A DNA stretch of 64,000 bases from positions 62,001 through 126,000 of the forward strand of contig NZ_CP040276.1 in NCBI RefSeq assembly GCF_013393905.1. Direction: 5' to 3'. The stretch's first letter is position 1, and the number at the start of each line of letters is the position of its first letter. The notes under the pieces are model-generated. The model saw only the letters and a list, made by a program, of their open reading frames with translations, was not told where the DNA came from and searched no databases. Shown here piece by piece: positions 54,510 to 62,548 of this stretch. The stretch is from Nostoc sp. C052. GTDB taxonomy: Bacteria > Cyanobacteriota > Cyanobacteriia > Cyanobacteriales > Nostocaceae. A program made the position numbers and the translations under genes.

Positions 54510-55304
54510 TCAAATTAAATCCTGGTGATGTGCTTCAAAAAAGATGAACTCGTTTTCATCCCAGTCGAGATGAAGGGTAAGACGAATTTTGTCAGGGTCT
54601 ACTCTTTCAACGCTTTTACCGCGCCAACAGTTAGCGCCTGTTAGCTGCCTGTCGAAAGACTCTGTAGAAATCTCTGCTATGGCTGCGCTTGATGCCGCAT
54701 TCTTAACTGTGCTGACTGAAGTAGGAATTTTCTGCTTTTTCTCATCAACTAAAAATAATCTGTATTCAGGCGGGATCTGAGCAAGGCTGACAAAATACTT
54801 GATGATTTCTGGTACAGCTTGTTGAATGGTAAGGCGATCTCTATCAAGTATGACCAGATGCTCCTCTACTTTTGGGTACGAAAACAACCGATCGCACACA
54901 GCAATATTGGTTTGTCTAATTCCTGAAATATTTAAACTTTTTTGCAGGTATCGGATACTATTTATAATTCTGTGCTGAAGATAAATTTCAATGCCAAAGC
55001 TTGAATAAAATTCTTCACCTATATTTTCAAAGGCTTGGTCTTGTTGCCGCACTTTAGTAAAGTTATACCAAGCTTGAGGATCAGACATAATCCGGCAAAT
55101 CATTACTTCATCTTCAGCACTACCCTCCAGTCCAGCTATCGCCAAGTAAACTTGCTTGTTTAGTAATGAAGGGTAAGTGAATTTGTGGCGGTTAGGGGAT
55201 TTCATGTGAACACAGTCCAAAAGCAGCGAGGATAACCCTTCGGTAGTGAACAGATGAGGGTTATCTTGTAGGAGGAGTTGAAAAACTGGTACTTGATTAT
55301 ACAT
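54510..55304 (-). CDS. unknown 264-aa protein
   Basis: The protein begins MYNQVPVFQLLLQDNPHLFT and has no domain I recognise. Residues 30-180 are a mix of helices and strands (FTYPSLLNKQVYLAIAGLEG; HLVILDRDRLTIQQAVPEII). Near the C-terminus, IRLTLHLDWDENEFIFFEAH is acidic. No signal peptide or membrane segment is seen. It stands alone on the minus strand in the plasmid-like block. Function unknown. Confidence 0.55.
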   Translation of the reverse strand: MYNQVPVFQLLLQDNPHLFTTEGLSSLLLDCVHMKSPNRHKFTYPSLLNKQVYLAIAGLEGSAEDEVMICRIMSDPQAWYNFTKVRQQDQAFENIGEEFYSSFGIEIYLQHRIINSIRYLQKSLNISGIRQTNIAVCDRLFSYPKVEEHLVILDRDRLTIQQAVPEIIKYFVSLAQIPPEYRLFLVDEKKQKIPTSVSTVKNAASSAAIAEISTESFDRQLTGANCWRGKSVERVDPDKIRLTLHLDWDENEFIFFEAHHQDLI

Positions 55305-55760
55305 ATTTAATTTTAGGGCAATATGATGGAGCTAGCACATTGTTTAATAGCCAGCATTGTAGTTTTTATCTAGTCAAATATACTTGAATTAATATTTTTA
55401 GAAATACATAACTTTTGGGTTTAAATCTAATTTATATTGCTTTTAAATAGCTTCAAATTCTTTACTTAGTGATAAATTTCAGGAATGCCACTACAAGGCT
55501 ATTCTTGCCTAACTTTTGAAAATTCTCTAAGTTAGACGTGGCTATCCTTTGCAGAAGGGCTAGTTAGGGCAATCGCGCTCTTGTGCGGGGAGCGATCGCT
55601 TCTAGTTCTTTATAAAAAGCTTCATCACATTGCTCCTATCAAATCACTTATTTCTCAGCTTCCTGCTAAGTCGCGCCATAGCACACATTCAATAGTGAAT
55701 CTGTCAAGTGAATATCACAAACTATGATGCTCGTTAATTTTGGTAGGGAGTTGTCTGTTT
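55305..55760. other. AT-rich intergenic region
   Basis: No coding frame or strong structure is seen. One HIP1 octamer (GCGATCGC) occurs near 55593. It separates the unknown gene at 54510 from the RHH gene, both on the minus strand. Confidence 0.4.
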
Positions 55761-56030
55761 TTAGTGCATTTTTGGTTCTTCATTACCACTATCTATTATT
55801 TTTAGACCTCTCTTGGTAGCTTTACGTCTTTGATCACCTAATGGCTCAACTTTTTCGCTTTCAGGCAGCTTGCTCAAGCAATGCTCAAACAGAATTTTCT
55901 CTACATAAGCATTTACACTTTCATTGGCTTGATTTGCTAAATCTACCAATTGATCCGTTACCCAACTATCAAGCCTGTAAGTTGTTGCAATACGCCTTCT
56001 TGCGGTCATGTCTAAAGCTGCACTGTACAT
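55761..56030 (-). CDS. ribbon-helix-helix (CopG/Arc-like) regulator
   Basis: The start is set at ATG 56030, 4 bases after GAGGGAG; a longer frame to 56087 has no ribosome site. The 89-residue protein has a strand RRRIATTYRLDSWVTDQL and helices LVDLANQANESVNAYVEKIL, the RHH pattern. The basic tail (GDQRRKATKRGLK) may add DNA contacts. Just upstream lies an inverted repeat of CAATACAATA type (56083-56158) that fits an operator for self-control. It could be an antitoxin or a plasmid copy/partition regulator; no toxin gene is adjacent. Confidence 0.65.
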   Translation of the reverse strand: MYSAALDMTARRRIATTYRLDSWVTDQLVDLANQANESVNAYVEKILFEHCLSKLPESEKVEPLGDQRRKATKRGLKIIDSGNEEPKMH

Positions 56031-56082
56031 TTTCTCCCTCAATTGCAACACAACCACACTATACCTACAATCACTGACTAAT

Positions 56083-56158
56083 AGCAATACAATAACAATA
56101 CAAAATATTGATGTAACTGGGAGTAATCATAAGTATACTATATTGCTATTGTATTGCA
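56083..56158 (-). promoter_or_regulatory. inverted-repeat operator upstream of the RHH gene
   Basis: AGCAATACAATAACAATACA (56083-56102) and TATATTGCTATTGTATTGCA (56139-56158) are inverted with respect to each other. Each arm holds two half-sites of CAATA / TATTG type. Arms of this kind, 50-55 bases ahead of an RHH gene start, are typical for RHH dimers binding in a row. The centre may hold the promoter (TATACTATAT near 56134). Confidence 0.55.
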
Positions 56159-56649
56159 CAAACATTGAGGAGCGAGTATATTATTTTTAAGGGCAAAGGA
56201 AAACTAGCTGATTTCCCCCTCGAACCTAAAGGGTTCGCAAAATCAAACCAAACCAAATTAAGTTAACGTTCCAAGTCAAAACATAGTCTAGAGACATGAT
56301 CACCGGGGTATAGCACAAGCTCTATTGAGTGGGTAAAGAAGCCTGGAGAAGCAATCAACGGACACACAGCCATTTTGAGCAAGCCTTTTATTAAAAACAG
56401 AAGCAATCGCCTGAGTGTAGTGGCTGGCAAATAATACTATTGAAGCCGTCGGTTGCGTGACGCACTATGTCTTTTGCTTAGTAGCTCTAAGTACTGGTTA
56501 GCAGCAAGAAAAATGAGGCTTCGCCAATTCTAGATTGAGAGTGTTGTGCAAGCACAACAAACTTACCAATAAAAATAGGACGATCGCTGCGTCTGGAAAA
56601 CTTGCGATCGCCCCTATGCCCTCACTTATTAAATAAGAGGCAATTTATA
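56159..56649. other. intergenic region upstream of the 56650 gene
   Basis: No convincing gene is present. A 6-bp stem CGAACC-TAAA-GGTTCG lies near 56220. HIP1 half-sites (GCGATCGC) occur near 56603. The promoter of the following gene is probably here but cannot be named. Confidence 0.4.
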
Positions 56650-57447
56650 ATGATGACACAAAGTTTAGCCCCTACGCCAACAAAAGATCCACTAACCACA
56701 CAGGATCGCCAAATCATTGCAACCATCGTCAATCAGTCGGACTACTCCAAAAACTGCAAGCCCAAAGATGTAGTAACTATCTGGATCAACAGTGATGATA
56801 TTGTGTGGGTAAAAATGACCCACGGTTATGCTCGATACCATAAAAAATCTTTCAAACGCGCTGTTGCAGAGGTAAAAGCGAGTCTTTCTGCTCCAGTAGA
56901 GCGCAATCATAAGGAAGATGAGGAATTGAAACAAGCTTCTGAGAAAATTGGCTTGTTAGGTGATTGTGACTGGCTATCGTTAAGCGTCCAATACCATTCT
57001 GATAAAGTAATCGGTCATGCTGGTTGTTATATCTCTCACAAGCCTCAACTATTAACCCCATCGGCTGAATGGGATTTTACACTGCCGAAGTGGAATATGC
57101 CTGCTGCCATCTGTCCAGACTGTGGTGGGCATGGGTGCGGTAACTGCTCGTATCGCGGGACTCGTGCAGAAGACTTGTGCGAATCAGTAGACGGCTATCG
57201 ACTGACCTATGTAGGACGCACTGACCTTCAGACGGCTCACAACGTATATCTAGATGGTGAGTTCTTAGGAATTGTCTTCAAGGTCAGAAACGTTGATGAA
57301 TTATGGGAAAACGACCCTAATACTTACTATTGGCGCTGTGGCGATGGAGTACGGTATTGGAGCATAAAAGAGGCTGTAGAGGTGCTATCCAGGGCAACTG
57401 CTCCGATTGAACTGCCGCAAGTTCGTCGGGAGTTGGTAGCGGCGTAA
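56650..57447 (+). CDS. unknown plasmid protein with DnaJ-type zinc motif
   Basis: The start is set at ATG 56650 after AGAGG; a longer frame from 56602 has no ribosome site. The 265-residue protein has CPDCGGHGCGNCSYRG (about residues 153-168), a CxxCxGxGCxxC pattern as in DnaJ zinc fingers. Residues 40-85 (DIVWVKMTHGYARYHKKSFK) and the C-terminal third (VGRTDLQTAHNVYLDGEFLG) are unassigned. A strong hairpin follows the gene, and the next gene is the homologue of the 16119-16937 gene. The role is unknown; a plasmid setting suggests DNA or RNA handling. Confidence 0.6.
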   Translation: MMTQSLAPTPTKDPLTTQDRQIIATIVNQSDYSKNCKPKDVVTIWINSDDIVWVKMTHGYARYHKKSFKRAVAEVKASLSAPVERNHKEDEELKQASEKIGLLGDCDWLSLSVQYHSDKVIGHAGCYISHKPQLLTPSAEWDFTLPKWNMPAAICPDCGGHGCGNCSYRGTRAEDLCESVDGYRLTYVGRTDLQTAHNVYLDGEFLGIVFKVRNVDELWENDPNTYYWRCGDGVRYWSIKEAVEVLSRATAPIELPQVRRELVAA

Positions 57448-57454
57448 GTGAAAT

Positions 57455-57492
57455 AGTAGGCGTGACCGAAATCTACATCGGTCACGCCTGCT
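57455..57492 (+). terminator. 15-bp stem-loop after the zinc-motif gene
   Basis: AGTAGGCGTGACCGA (57455-57469) and TCGGTCACGCCTGCT (57478-57492) pair with one mismatch around an 8-base loop. The stem is GC-rich and starts 8 bases after the stop of the upstream gene, with a weak T-run. It is a likely terminator. Confidence 0.65.
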
Positions 57493-57550
57493 GTTTCGAG
57501 AAGTCTACGGCTTCGCCAATGCGAAAGTGAAATGCTTTTGGTAAAAATAA

Positions 57551-58105
57551 ATGAACCCTCAAGAAAATGCTGAATTACTATCTGCACTGATGCGTCAGGA
57601 AGAATTGCTCAAGCAGTTAGTCGCAGCAATCAATAAACCAAAACTGGGATTGCACTCTGAAGCTGGCAATTGCAAAATCTACTGCAATCGTCAGCACGGA
57701 GGATTGTGGTACACACTCAATGGTGAACCGAGTGATGTCCCTCAAACTGCCTTAACTGGATATCTTAAAGAACTACGGTTTGAGAATACAGAACGCCGCA
57801 AAAAAGAAACCTGCAAGTTACTGATAACTATTCAAGCAGACCGGACGTATATTTTAGAATCCGGTTATGATACTCATTTTTCTAAAAGCTTGTTAACCGC
57901 GATCGCAACTCTTACTCCAGAACAACTATATTCTCCGATTACACTACAGCCTACTCCAGGGACGACAGATGAAAGCGTCTTATTCTGTCGGGTATGGGTT
58001 GGGTCGGAATTAGTCATGGCATCCTACAACGAAGAAACGAACTGGCGTGAGGTCAGTAAACAGGCGATTGTTGTTACAAAAGCTGCTCTTGAAATGGCAT
58101 TTTAG
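57551..58105 (+). CDS. unknown plasmid protein, homologous to the gene at 16119-16937
   Basis: The protein has 184 residues. A short N-terminal helix (MNPQENAELLSALMRQEELL) is followed by the shared domain: LWYTLNGEPSDVPQTALTGY, LKELRFENTERRKKETCKLL, ADRTYILESGYDTHFSKSLL and ESVLFCRVWVGS. These match the 16.1-kb protein position by position, but its C-terminal 95 residues are absent here. The function is unknown. A short stem-loop follows. Confidence 0.65.
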   Translation: MNPQENAELLSALMRQEELLKQLVAAINKPKLGLHSEAGNCKIYCNRQHGGLWYTLNGEPSDVPQTALTGYLKELRFENTERRKKETCKLLITIQADRTYILESGYDTHFSKSLLTAIATLTPEQLYSPITLQPTPGTTDESVLFCRVWVGSELVMASYNEETNWREVSKQAIVVTKAALEMAF

Positions 58106-58120
58106 TCCTAAAGATGAAGT

Positions 58121-58141
58121 AAGGCAGGTAAATCCTGCCTT
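58121..58141 (+). terminator. short GC-rich hairpin
   Basis: AAGGCAGG-TAAAT-CCTGCCTT forms an 8-bp perfect stem 15 bases after the stop of the 57551 gene. There is no clear T-run. It is a possible terminator. Confidence 0.5.
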
Positions 58142-58520
58142 GTGCGTCACTAAAATCAGCTTCATTTCATGAATCTAACATTGCACATCTGATTGACAAA
58201 GACATTACCGACTTATGTCGAAATTGTGACTGCTAAAAGTTGTAACAAGAGCTTGGGGGACTGTAGTTATGAGTAACTCAAGCTTTGTCTACAGCTAATA
58301 TGTGCTGTTTACCTATTCACAAATAATCAAAGATGACTATAACAATTGTTCAGCCCAATATCGAAAACTTACAACAGTTTTCTGCGCGCTGATGCTGTTG
58401 GCGAAATATTTCTTTACATTTGAAAACCTTACAAATGCTAAAGCGAACAGAGGAATAAGGAAAATGGGATGATGTTAATCAACAAGCATCTACCATCACC
58501 TGCGGTGAAGGAGGAATTGA
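58142..58520. other. region upstream of the IS1182 transposase
   Basis: No gene is seen. It presumably holds the left end of the IS1182 element, but I could not find a convincing inverted repeat matching the region after 60197, so the limits of the element stay undefined. Confidence 0.4.
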
Positions 58521-60197
58521 GTGATTCAACCGCAATCCATAGACCCCATCCCAGAAGAAACAGTGCGTGTGGCTCGTGCCGCTTTCCCAAAAGGCAATCT
58601 ATACATGACCATGAGGGATGAAATCGGTACTCTCTACAACGACCAAGATTTTGAAGACCTGTTTCCAACACTTGGGCAACCCGCTTTTAGTCCTTGGCGG
58701 TTAGCTTTGGTCTGCGTGATGCAATATATTGAAGACATGACTGACAGACAAGCAGCAGATGCAGTTCGCAGTAGAATTGATTGGAAGTATGCACTTTCTC
58801 TAGAATTGACAGACCCAGGCTTTGATTTTAGTGTACTTTGCGAATTCAGAGTCCGCTTAATTTCTGGAAGTGCCGAACAAAAATTACTGGATATCTTGTT
58901 AAAACAATTTAAAGAAAAAGGAATTATCAAAGACAGAGGAAAACAACGTACCGATTCAACCCATGTACTAGCAGCAATTCGCAACTTGAATCGCCTGGAA
59001 AGCGTAGCTGAAACTTTGCGTGCAGCATTAAACGCAGTGGCAACAGTTGCCCCAGAATGGTTGCGCTCATGGGTTCCCCATGATTGGTTTGAACGTTACG
59101 GACGTGCGTTAGAAGAGTACCGTTTACCTAAAGGAGTTGCGGCTCGATATAAATTAGCTGAAACTATTGGTAATGATGGTATGCGGCTATTAATAGCCAT
59201 ATACGAACAAGAAACGACACCTCAATGGCTGTGGCAAATACCAGCAATAGAAATTCTCCGCCAAACTTGGGTGCATCAATACTATATAGATTATACAAAT
59301 CTAAAAGACGATGAACCTGGTAAATTATGTTGGCGTAGCGCAACAGACTTACCTCCGGCAGGCCAGCATTTTGACTCTCCTTATGATACTGATGCCCGTT
59401 ACGGTAACAAACGCACCACAACCTGGACTGGTTATAAGGTACACATTACGGAAACTTGTGATGCTAACGATGTGCATTTAATTACAAATGTGGAGACGAC
59501 CCCAGCCCACCTGTCCGATGTAGACCAAACACAACCAATTCATTTATCTCTGGAAGCCAAAAGCTTATCTCCAAAAGAACATATTGTAGATGCAGGATAC
59601 GTAGATAGTGAATTACTGGTAAAAAGTAAAATTGATTTTGATATAGAACTTATTGGCCCAGTACGCCCAAATGTTAGCTGGCAAGCGAAAACGCCTGGTG
59701 GGTATGACCTAAGCAAGTTTACAGTTGACTGGTCAGCAAAAACAGTTACGTGTCCTCAAGGACAAAAAAGCACAACTTGGACTCCTTCGATTGACCCTTG
59801 GGGGAATTCAGGAATTAATGTCAAATTTCCTGCCAAAACCTGCCGAATGTGTAATTTCAGACACTTATGTGTCAAGTCAAAAAGTGAAAGTGAGCCAAGA
59901 AAATTAAGATTGCGCCCACAACAAGAACACCAGATCCTTCAAACTATCCGCAAACAGCAGGATACTGATGAGTGGAAAGAGCGTTATAACACCCGTGCTG
60001 GTGTTGAAGGAACTTTATCACAAGCAATAAATGCTTTCGGTTTACGGCAAGCACGTTACCGCAATCTACCAAAAGTCCGGTTACAACACCAAATCACAGC
60101 TATTGCTATCAATGTTGTTCGCATGGTGTCTTGGTTAAATGGTATACCCCACGCTATAACCAGAATCTCGCGGTTTGCCGCACTCGCTGTCACATAA
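58521..60197 (+). CDS. IS1182-family transposase
   Basis: The protein has 558 residues and starts with GTG after GGAGGA. The N-terminal domain (FSPWRLALVCVMQYIEDMTD) and the spacing of DSTHVLAAI (first Asp), EHIVDAGYVDSELL (second Asp) and TRAGVEGTLSQAI (Glu) mark it as IS1182 type. The zinc-like cluster CRMCNFRHLC is also usual. It is full length and appears intact. It ends 35 bases before the palindromic site upstream of the RHH/coiled-coil gene, so its insertion may have changed that gene's surroundings. Confidence 0.88.
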   Translation: MIQPQSIDPIPEETVRVARAAFPKGNLYMTMRDEIGTLYNDQDFEDLFPTLGQPAFSPWRLALVCVMQYIEDMTDRQAADAVRSRIDWKYALSLELTDPGFDFSVLCEFRVRLISGSAEQKLLDILLKQFKEKGIIKDRGKQRTDSTHVLAAIRNLNRLESVAETLRAALNAVATVAPEWLRSWVPHDWFERYGRALEEYRLPKGVAARYKLAETIGNDGMRLLIAIYEQETTPQWLWQIPAIEILRQTWVHQYYIDYTNLKDDEPGKLCWRSATDLPPAGQHFDSPYDTDARYGNKRTTTWTGYKVHITETCDANDVHLITNVETTPAHLSDVDQTQPIHLSLEAKSLSPKEHIVDAGYVDSELLVKSKIDFDIELIGPVRPNVSWQAKTPGGYDLSKFTVDWSAKTVTCPQGQKSTTWTPSIDPWGNSGINVKFPAKTCRMCNFRHLCVKSKSESEPRKLRLRPQQEHQILQTIRKQQDTDEWKERYNTRAGVEGTLSQAINAFGLRQARYRNLPKVRLQHQITAIAINVVRMVSWLNGIPHAITRISRFAALAVT

Positions 60198-60231
60198 AGA
60201 CAGCAAACACCTATAGCGTTATCAAAATCTC

Positions 60232-60295
60232 TCCATGTAATACACGGTTGATTTCGAGTAGAGTTGTTCTCTACAATATCCGTGTATTACATGGA
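60232..60295 (+). promoter_or_regulatory. nested inverted repeats (sites 1 and 2) upstream of the RHH/coiled-coil gene
   Basis: Site 1, TCCATGTAATACACGG (60232-60247), and site 2, CCGTGTATTACATGGA (60280-60295), are perfect inverse copies. Between them lies GTAGAG-TTGTT-CTCTAC, a second inverted repeat centred in the same place. Site 2 ends in the ribosome site GGAAAG (60293-60298) of the gene at 60306, so occupation of site 2 would cover it. Each site is itself close to a palindrome. Confidence 0.7.
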
Positions 60296-60305
60296 AAGAA
60301 GACTT

Positions 60306-60767
60306 ATGAAAAAAATGAAAAGGGATATTCAAGGTAAGTTTGCGCTCAAGAACGATGACTATCGTGAAGTACGTTCTTTGAGACTGACAGACAATACTTG
60401 GAAAAAATTAGGTATTGCGTCTGAATGTTTAGGATTAACCAGAGCTGATTATCTGGAGGAAATAATTAACAGAGAATTCTCACCATGTAATACATGGAAA
60501 GACTCAGCATCTATTCCAGGTATTACACGGAATGATGAAGAATTAAACAGACTCAAAGCACAAGTCCAGTATCTTCAAAAAGAAAATTCCGCACACCAGG
60601 AACGCTCTGCCGTTACTTTTGTTTATGACATTGTGGATTTTGAAGCGATACGCGATCGCATTTTATTTGAATTGAAGTTGGGGCGGCAGGCTTCTGGTTA
60701 TAAAGCCGCCCAAAAAGCCTTAAATACAATGATTGCAGAACTAAAACTTTTGGTTGACAGTTTCTAA
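60306..60767 (+). CDS. CopG-like RHH protein with coiled coil, possible centromere-binding or autoregulatory protein
   Basis: The start is set at ATG 60306, 7 bases after GGAAAG. The 153-residue protein has VRSLRLTDNTWKKLGIASEC and LGLTRADYLEEIINREF, a strand plus two helices of RHH type. A linker, LNRLKAQVQYLQKENSAHQE, is a coiled coil, and the helical end (FELKLGRQASGYKAAQKALN) is unassigned. Two palindromic sites lie before the gene and two within it (60483, 60516), the first two flanking its probable leader. It probably binds these sites; it may control its own gene or act in plasmid segregation. No ATPase partner (ParA) is seen. Confidence 0.6.
   Translation: MKKMKRDIQGKFALKNDDYREVRSLRLTDNTWKKLGIASECLGLTRADYLEEIINREFSPCNTWKDSASIPGITRNDEELNRLKAQVQYLQKENSAHQERSAVTFVYDIVDFEAIRDRILFELKLGRQASGYKAAQKALNTMIAELKLLVDSF
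60483..60530 (+). promoter_or_regulatory. palindromic sites 3 and 4 inside the RHH/coiled-coil gene
   Basis: Site 3, CCATGTAATACATGG (60483-60497), is a perfect palindrome around a central A. Site 4, CCAGGTATTACACGG (60516-60530), matches 11-13 of 15 positions of the others. The consensus over the four sites is CC(A/G)TGTA-N-TACA(T/C)GG. Centres of sites 3 and 4 are 33 bases apart, about three helical turns. Confidence 0.65.
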
Positions 60768-61174
60768 ATCACCCAAAAAAGCTGTTTCCAAGGGTATACT
60801 CCGTGAGTAGAGATTTTATTTTTGGTCTTAACTGTTGAATTTTTTCTTACCATATATGGTAATTTTAAAGTAACTAAAACATTTCCGACGGTTAATATTT
60901 CTCGCTTTCTATAACCGTGTTTTTGCATCTTAACCATCCCACCAGCCTCTTGTTTTCTCCATAGCTGTTTGATTTGCTGACTGAGATTGTGAAAGGTTAT
61001 ACAACAAAATAGCAATACATTGACCAGCTAAAATAAGCGCAATTTCTCTAATTTTTCCTTCTCTTTCTTCAAGAATTTTCCCATTCCACTCTGTGATGTT
61101 CGTCAATTCTAAACATTTTGTCACCTCGGAAGAAAAGTTTGATAATGATTTGCTCAAATCTAGAGTTGCACATA
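60764..61174 (-). pseudogene. decayed transposase N-terminal remnant
   Basis: Two overlapping frames together read DLSKSLSNFSSEVTKCLELT, ILEEREGKIREIALILAGQC and EKTRGWW, then after a one-base shift near 60950 KHGYRKREILTVGNVLVTLK and LPYMVRKN. This is protein-like in sequence and resembles the leading part of a transposase, perhaps of ISKra4 type; the family is uncertain. The catalytic part is missing. The IS630 element at 61175 was inserted at its 5' end. Confidence 0.5.
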
Positions 61175-62309
61175 TAGGAATCATATTTGATTTCTGAAAA
61201 AGGTTGCGAGATAATACGGAGGGAGATATCTGTCTAAGAGCGAACAATGATAAACCAGTATATAGAAGCAGCGATCGCAGAACTACAAGAATTTATAGAT
61301 AATCGCCCAGATGCCCGTGAAGTTAGAAAAGCTTTAGCAGTTAAACTGGTTTATCAAGGCTACAAGTATGAGGAAATTCAAACAATTTTAGATGTGTCTG
61401 TTGGTTCGATAACAAGCTGGAAGAACGCCTATAAGGAATATGGAATTTCAGGACTACGCTTAAATTATCAAGGGAGAAAGAGTTACTTGAGCGATGAACA
61501 GAGGGAAGAAGTATTAAGTTGGTTGCAAGCTAAGGATATTTGGGAACTGGGTGAACTGGAGTACAAATTAGCATTTGAATATGATGTGATCTACGAATCC
61601 AAACGAAGCTATTACGATTTGTTTGACGCGGCAGGAATTAGTTGGAAGAAAACCACTGCCTTGAATCCAAAGGCGGACATTGAAGCTGTTGCCGCAAAAA
61701 AAAACAGTCTTGTTTCATTGTTGGCAAGCAACAGAGAGGAAATAGAATCAGGAAGACTAAGAGTATTCTTAATAGATGAGTGTCATCTACTCTGGGGAGA
61801 CTTAACCGGATACGTTTGGGGAAAAACTGATCAAGAAATTGCAGTCAGAGTTATTAACGAACGAGATAAACAGACATACTATGGGGCAGTTGACTATCTC
61901 AATGGTAAGTTACTTCTGAAAGCTTACAATGCTGGTAATTCTGAAAATACGATTGATTATTTACGTTATTTATTAGACCAGTCTCCCAGCCAACGATTAC
62001 TTCTTTTTTGGGATGGCGCTTCTTACCATCGTTCACATCTAGTTCAAAACTTTTTAGGCGAAATAAATCAAGGTTTATCTCCAGAGCAATGGAAAATTCA
62101 CTGCGTCCGCTTTGCTCCTAATTGCCCATCACAAAATCCTATAGAAGATATTTGGTTACAAGCTAAAATATGGGCGCGGCGTTTCTGTGCTTTGATTCCT
62201 TCGTTCTCTCATCTGAAGTGGATGTTTGAGTGGTTTATCCGACACACTACCTTTGATTTTGCCACTCTTCAAATGTACGGAGTTTTTTCAGAAATCAAAT
62301 ATTAGTCCT
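61175..62309 (+). mobile_element. IS630-family insertion sequence
   Basis: The ends, TAGGAATCATATTTGATTTC from 61175 and its near-complement to 62309, agree over about 27 of 29 positions. Both sides carry TA (61173-61174 and 62310-62311), the target duplication of IS630/Tc1-like elements. The length is 1135 bp. It has gone into or next to an older transposase relic, so the region is a nest of mobile DNA. Confidence 0.88.
61247..62305 (+). CDS. IS630-family transposase
   Basis: The 352-residue protein has an N-terminal HTH (YKYEEIQTILDVSVGSITSW) and a DDE core: VFLIDECHLLWG, LLLFWDGASYHRSH and CPSQNPIEDIWLQAK. It is intact and full length. Its ATG (MINQYIEAAIAELQEFIDNR) lies 72 bases inside the left end, and its stop lies within the right inverted end, as is usual for such compact elements. 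Confidence 0.92.
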   Translation: MINQYIEAAIAELQEFIDNRPDAREVRKALAVKLVYQGYKYEEIQTILDVSVGSITSWKNAYKEYGISGLRLNYQGRKSYLSDEQREEVLSWLQAKDIWELGELEYKLAFEYDVIYESKRSYYDLFDAAGISWKKTTALNPKADIEAVAAKKNSLVSLLASNREEIESGRLRVFLIDECHLLWGDLTGYVWGKTDQEIAVRVINERDKQTYYGAVDYLNGKLLLKAYNAGNSENTIDYLRYLLDQSPSQRLLLFWDGASYHRSHLVQNFLGEINQGLSPEQWKIHCVRFAPNCPSQNPIEDIWLQAKIWARRFCALIPSFSHLKWMFEWFIRHTTFDFATLQMYGVFSEIKY

Positions 62310-62548
62310 ATATACTTTTTTCCATTAAGGTAGATAATCCCTGTCTCAAAATTATTGCTCAAAGGGAATCCTAGCTTTTTTTGGGGTCAAAAAAGAGAGT
62401 CTTGCAACTTGTGACTCAAACTCATCTTGACTTTTTAAGTATTAATGCGGTTTAGTAAGTATAATTTTATTTGTATTACGGGGGAAATAATTTAGCGATC
62501 GCTTGTTTTTTACCGGATCTGACAAAACCGCATTGCTCCCACCAAGCA

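Noticed and set aside
56159..56649. Possible small RNA or tRNA upstream of the 56650 gene
   Set aside because: Only a weak 6-bp stem is seen and no cloverleaf or known RNA signature.
58142..60231. Exact ends of the IS1182 element
   Set aside because: No inverted repeat matching on both sides could be found by eye, so only the transposase is reported.
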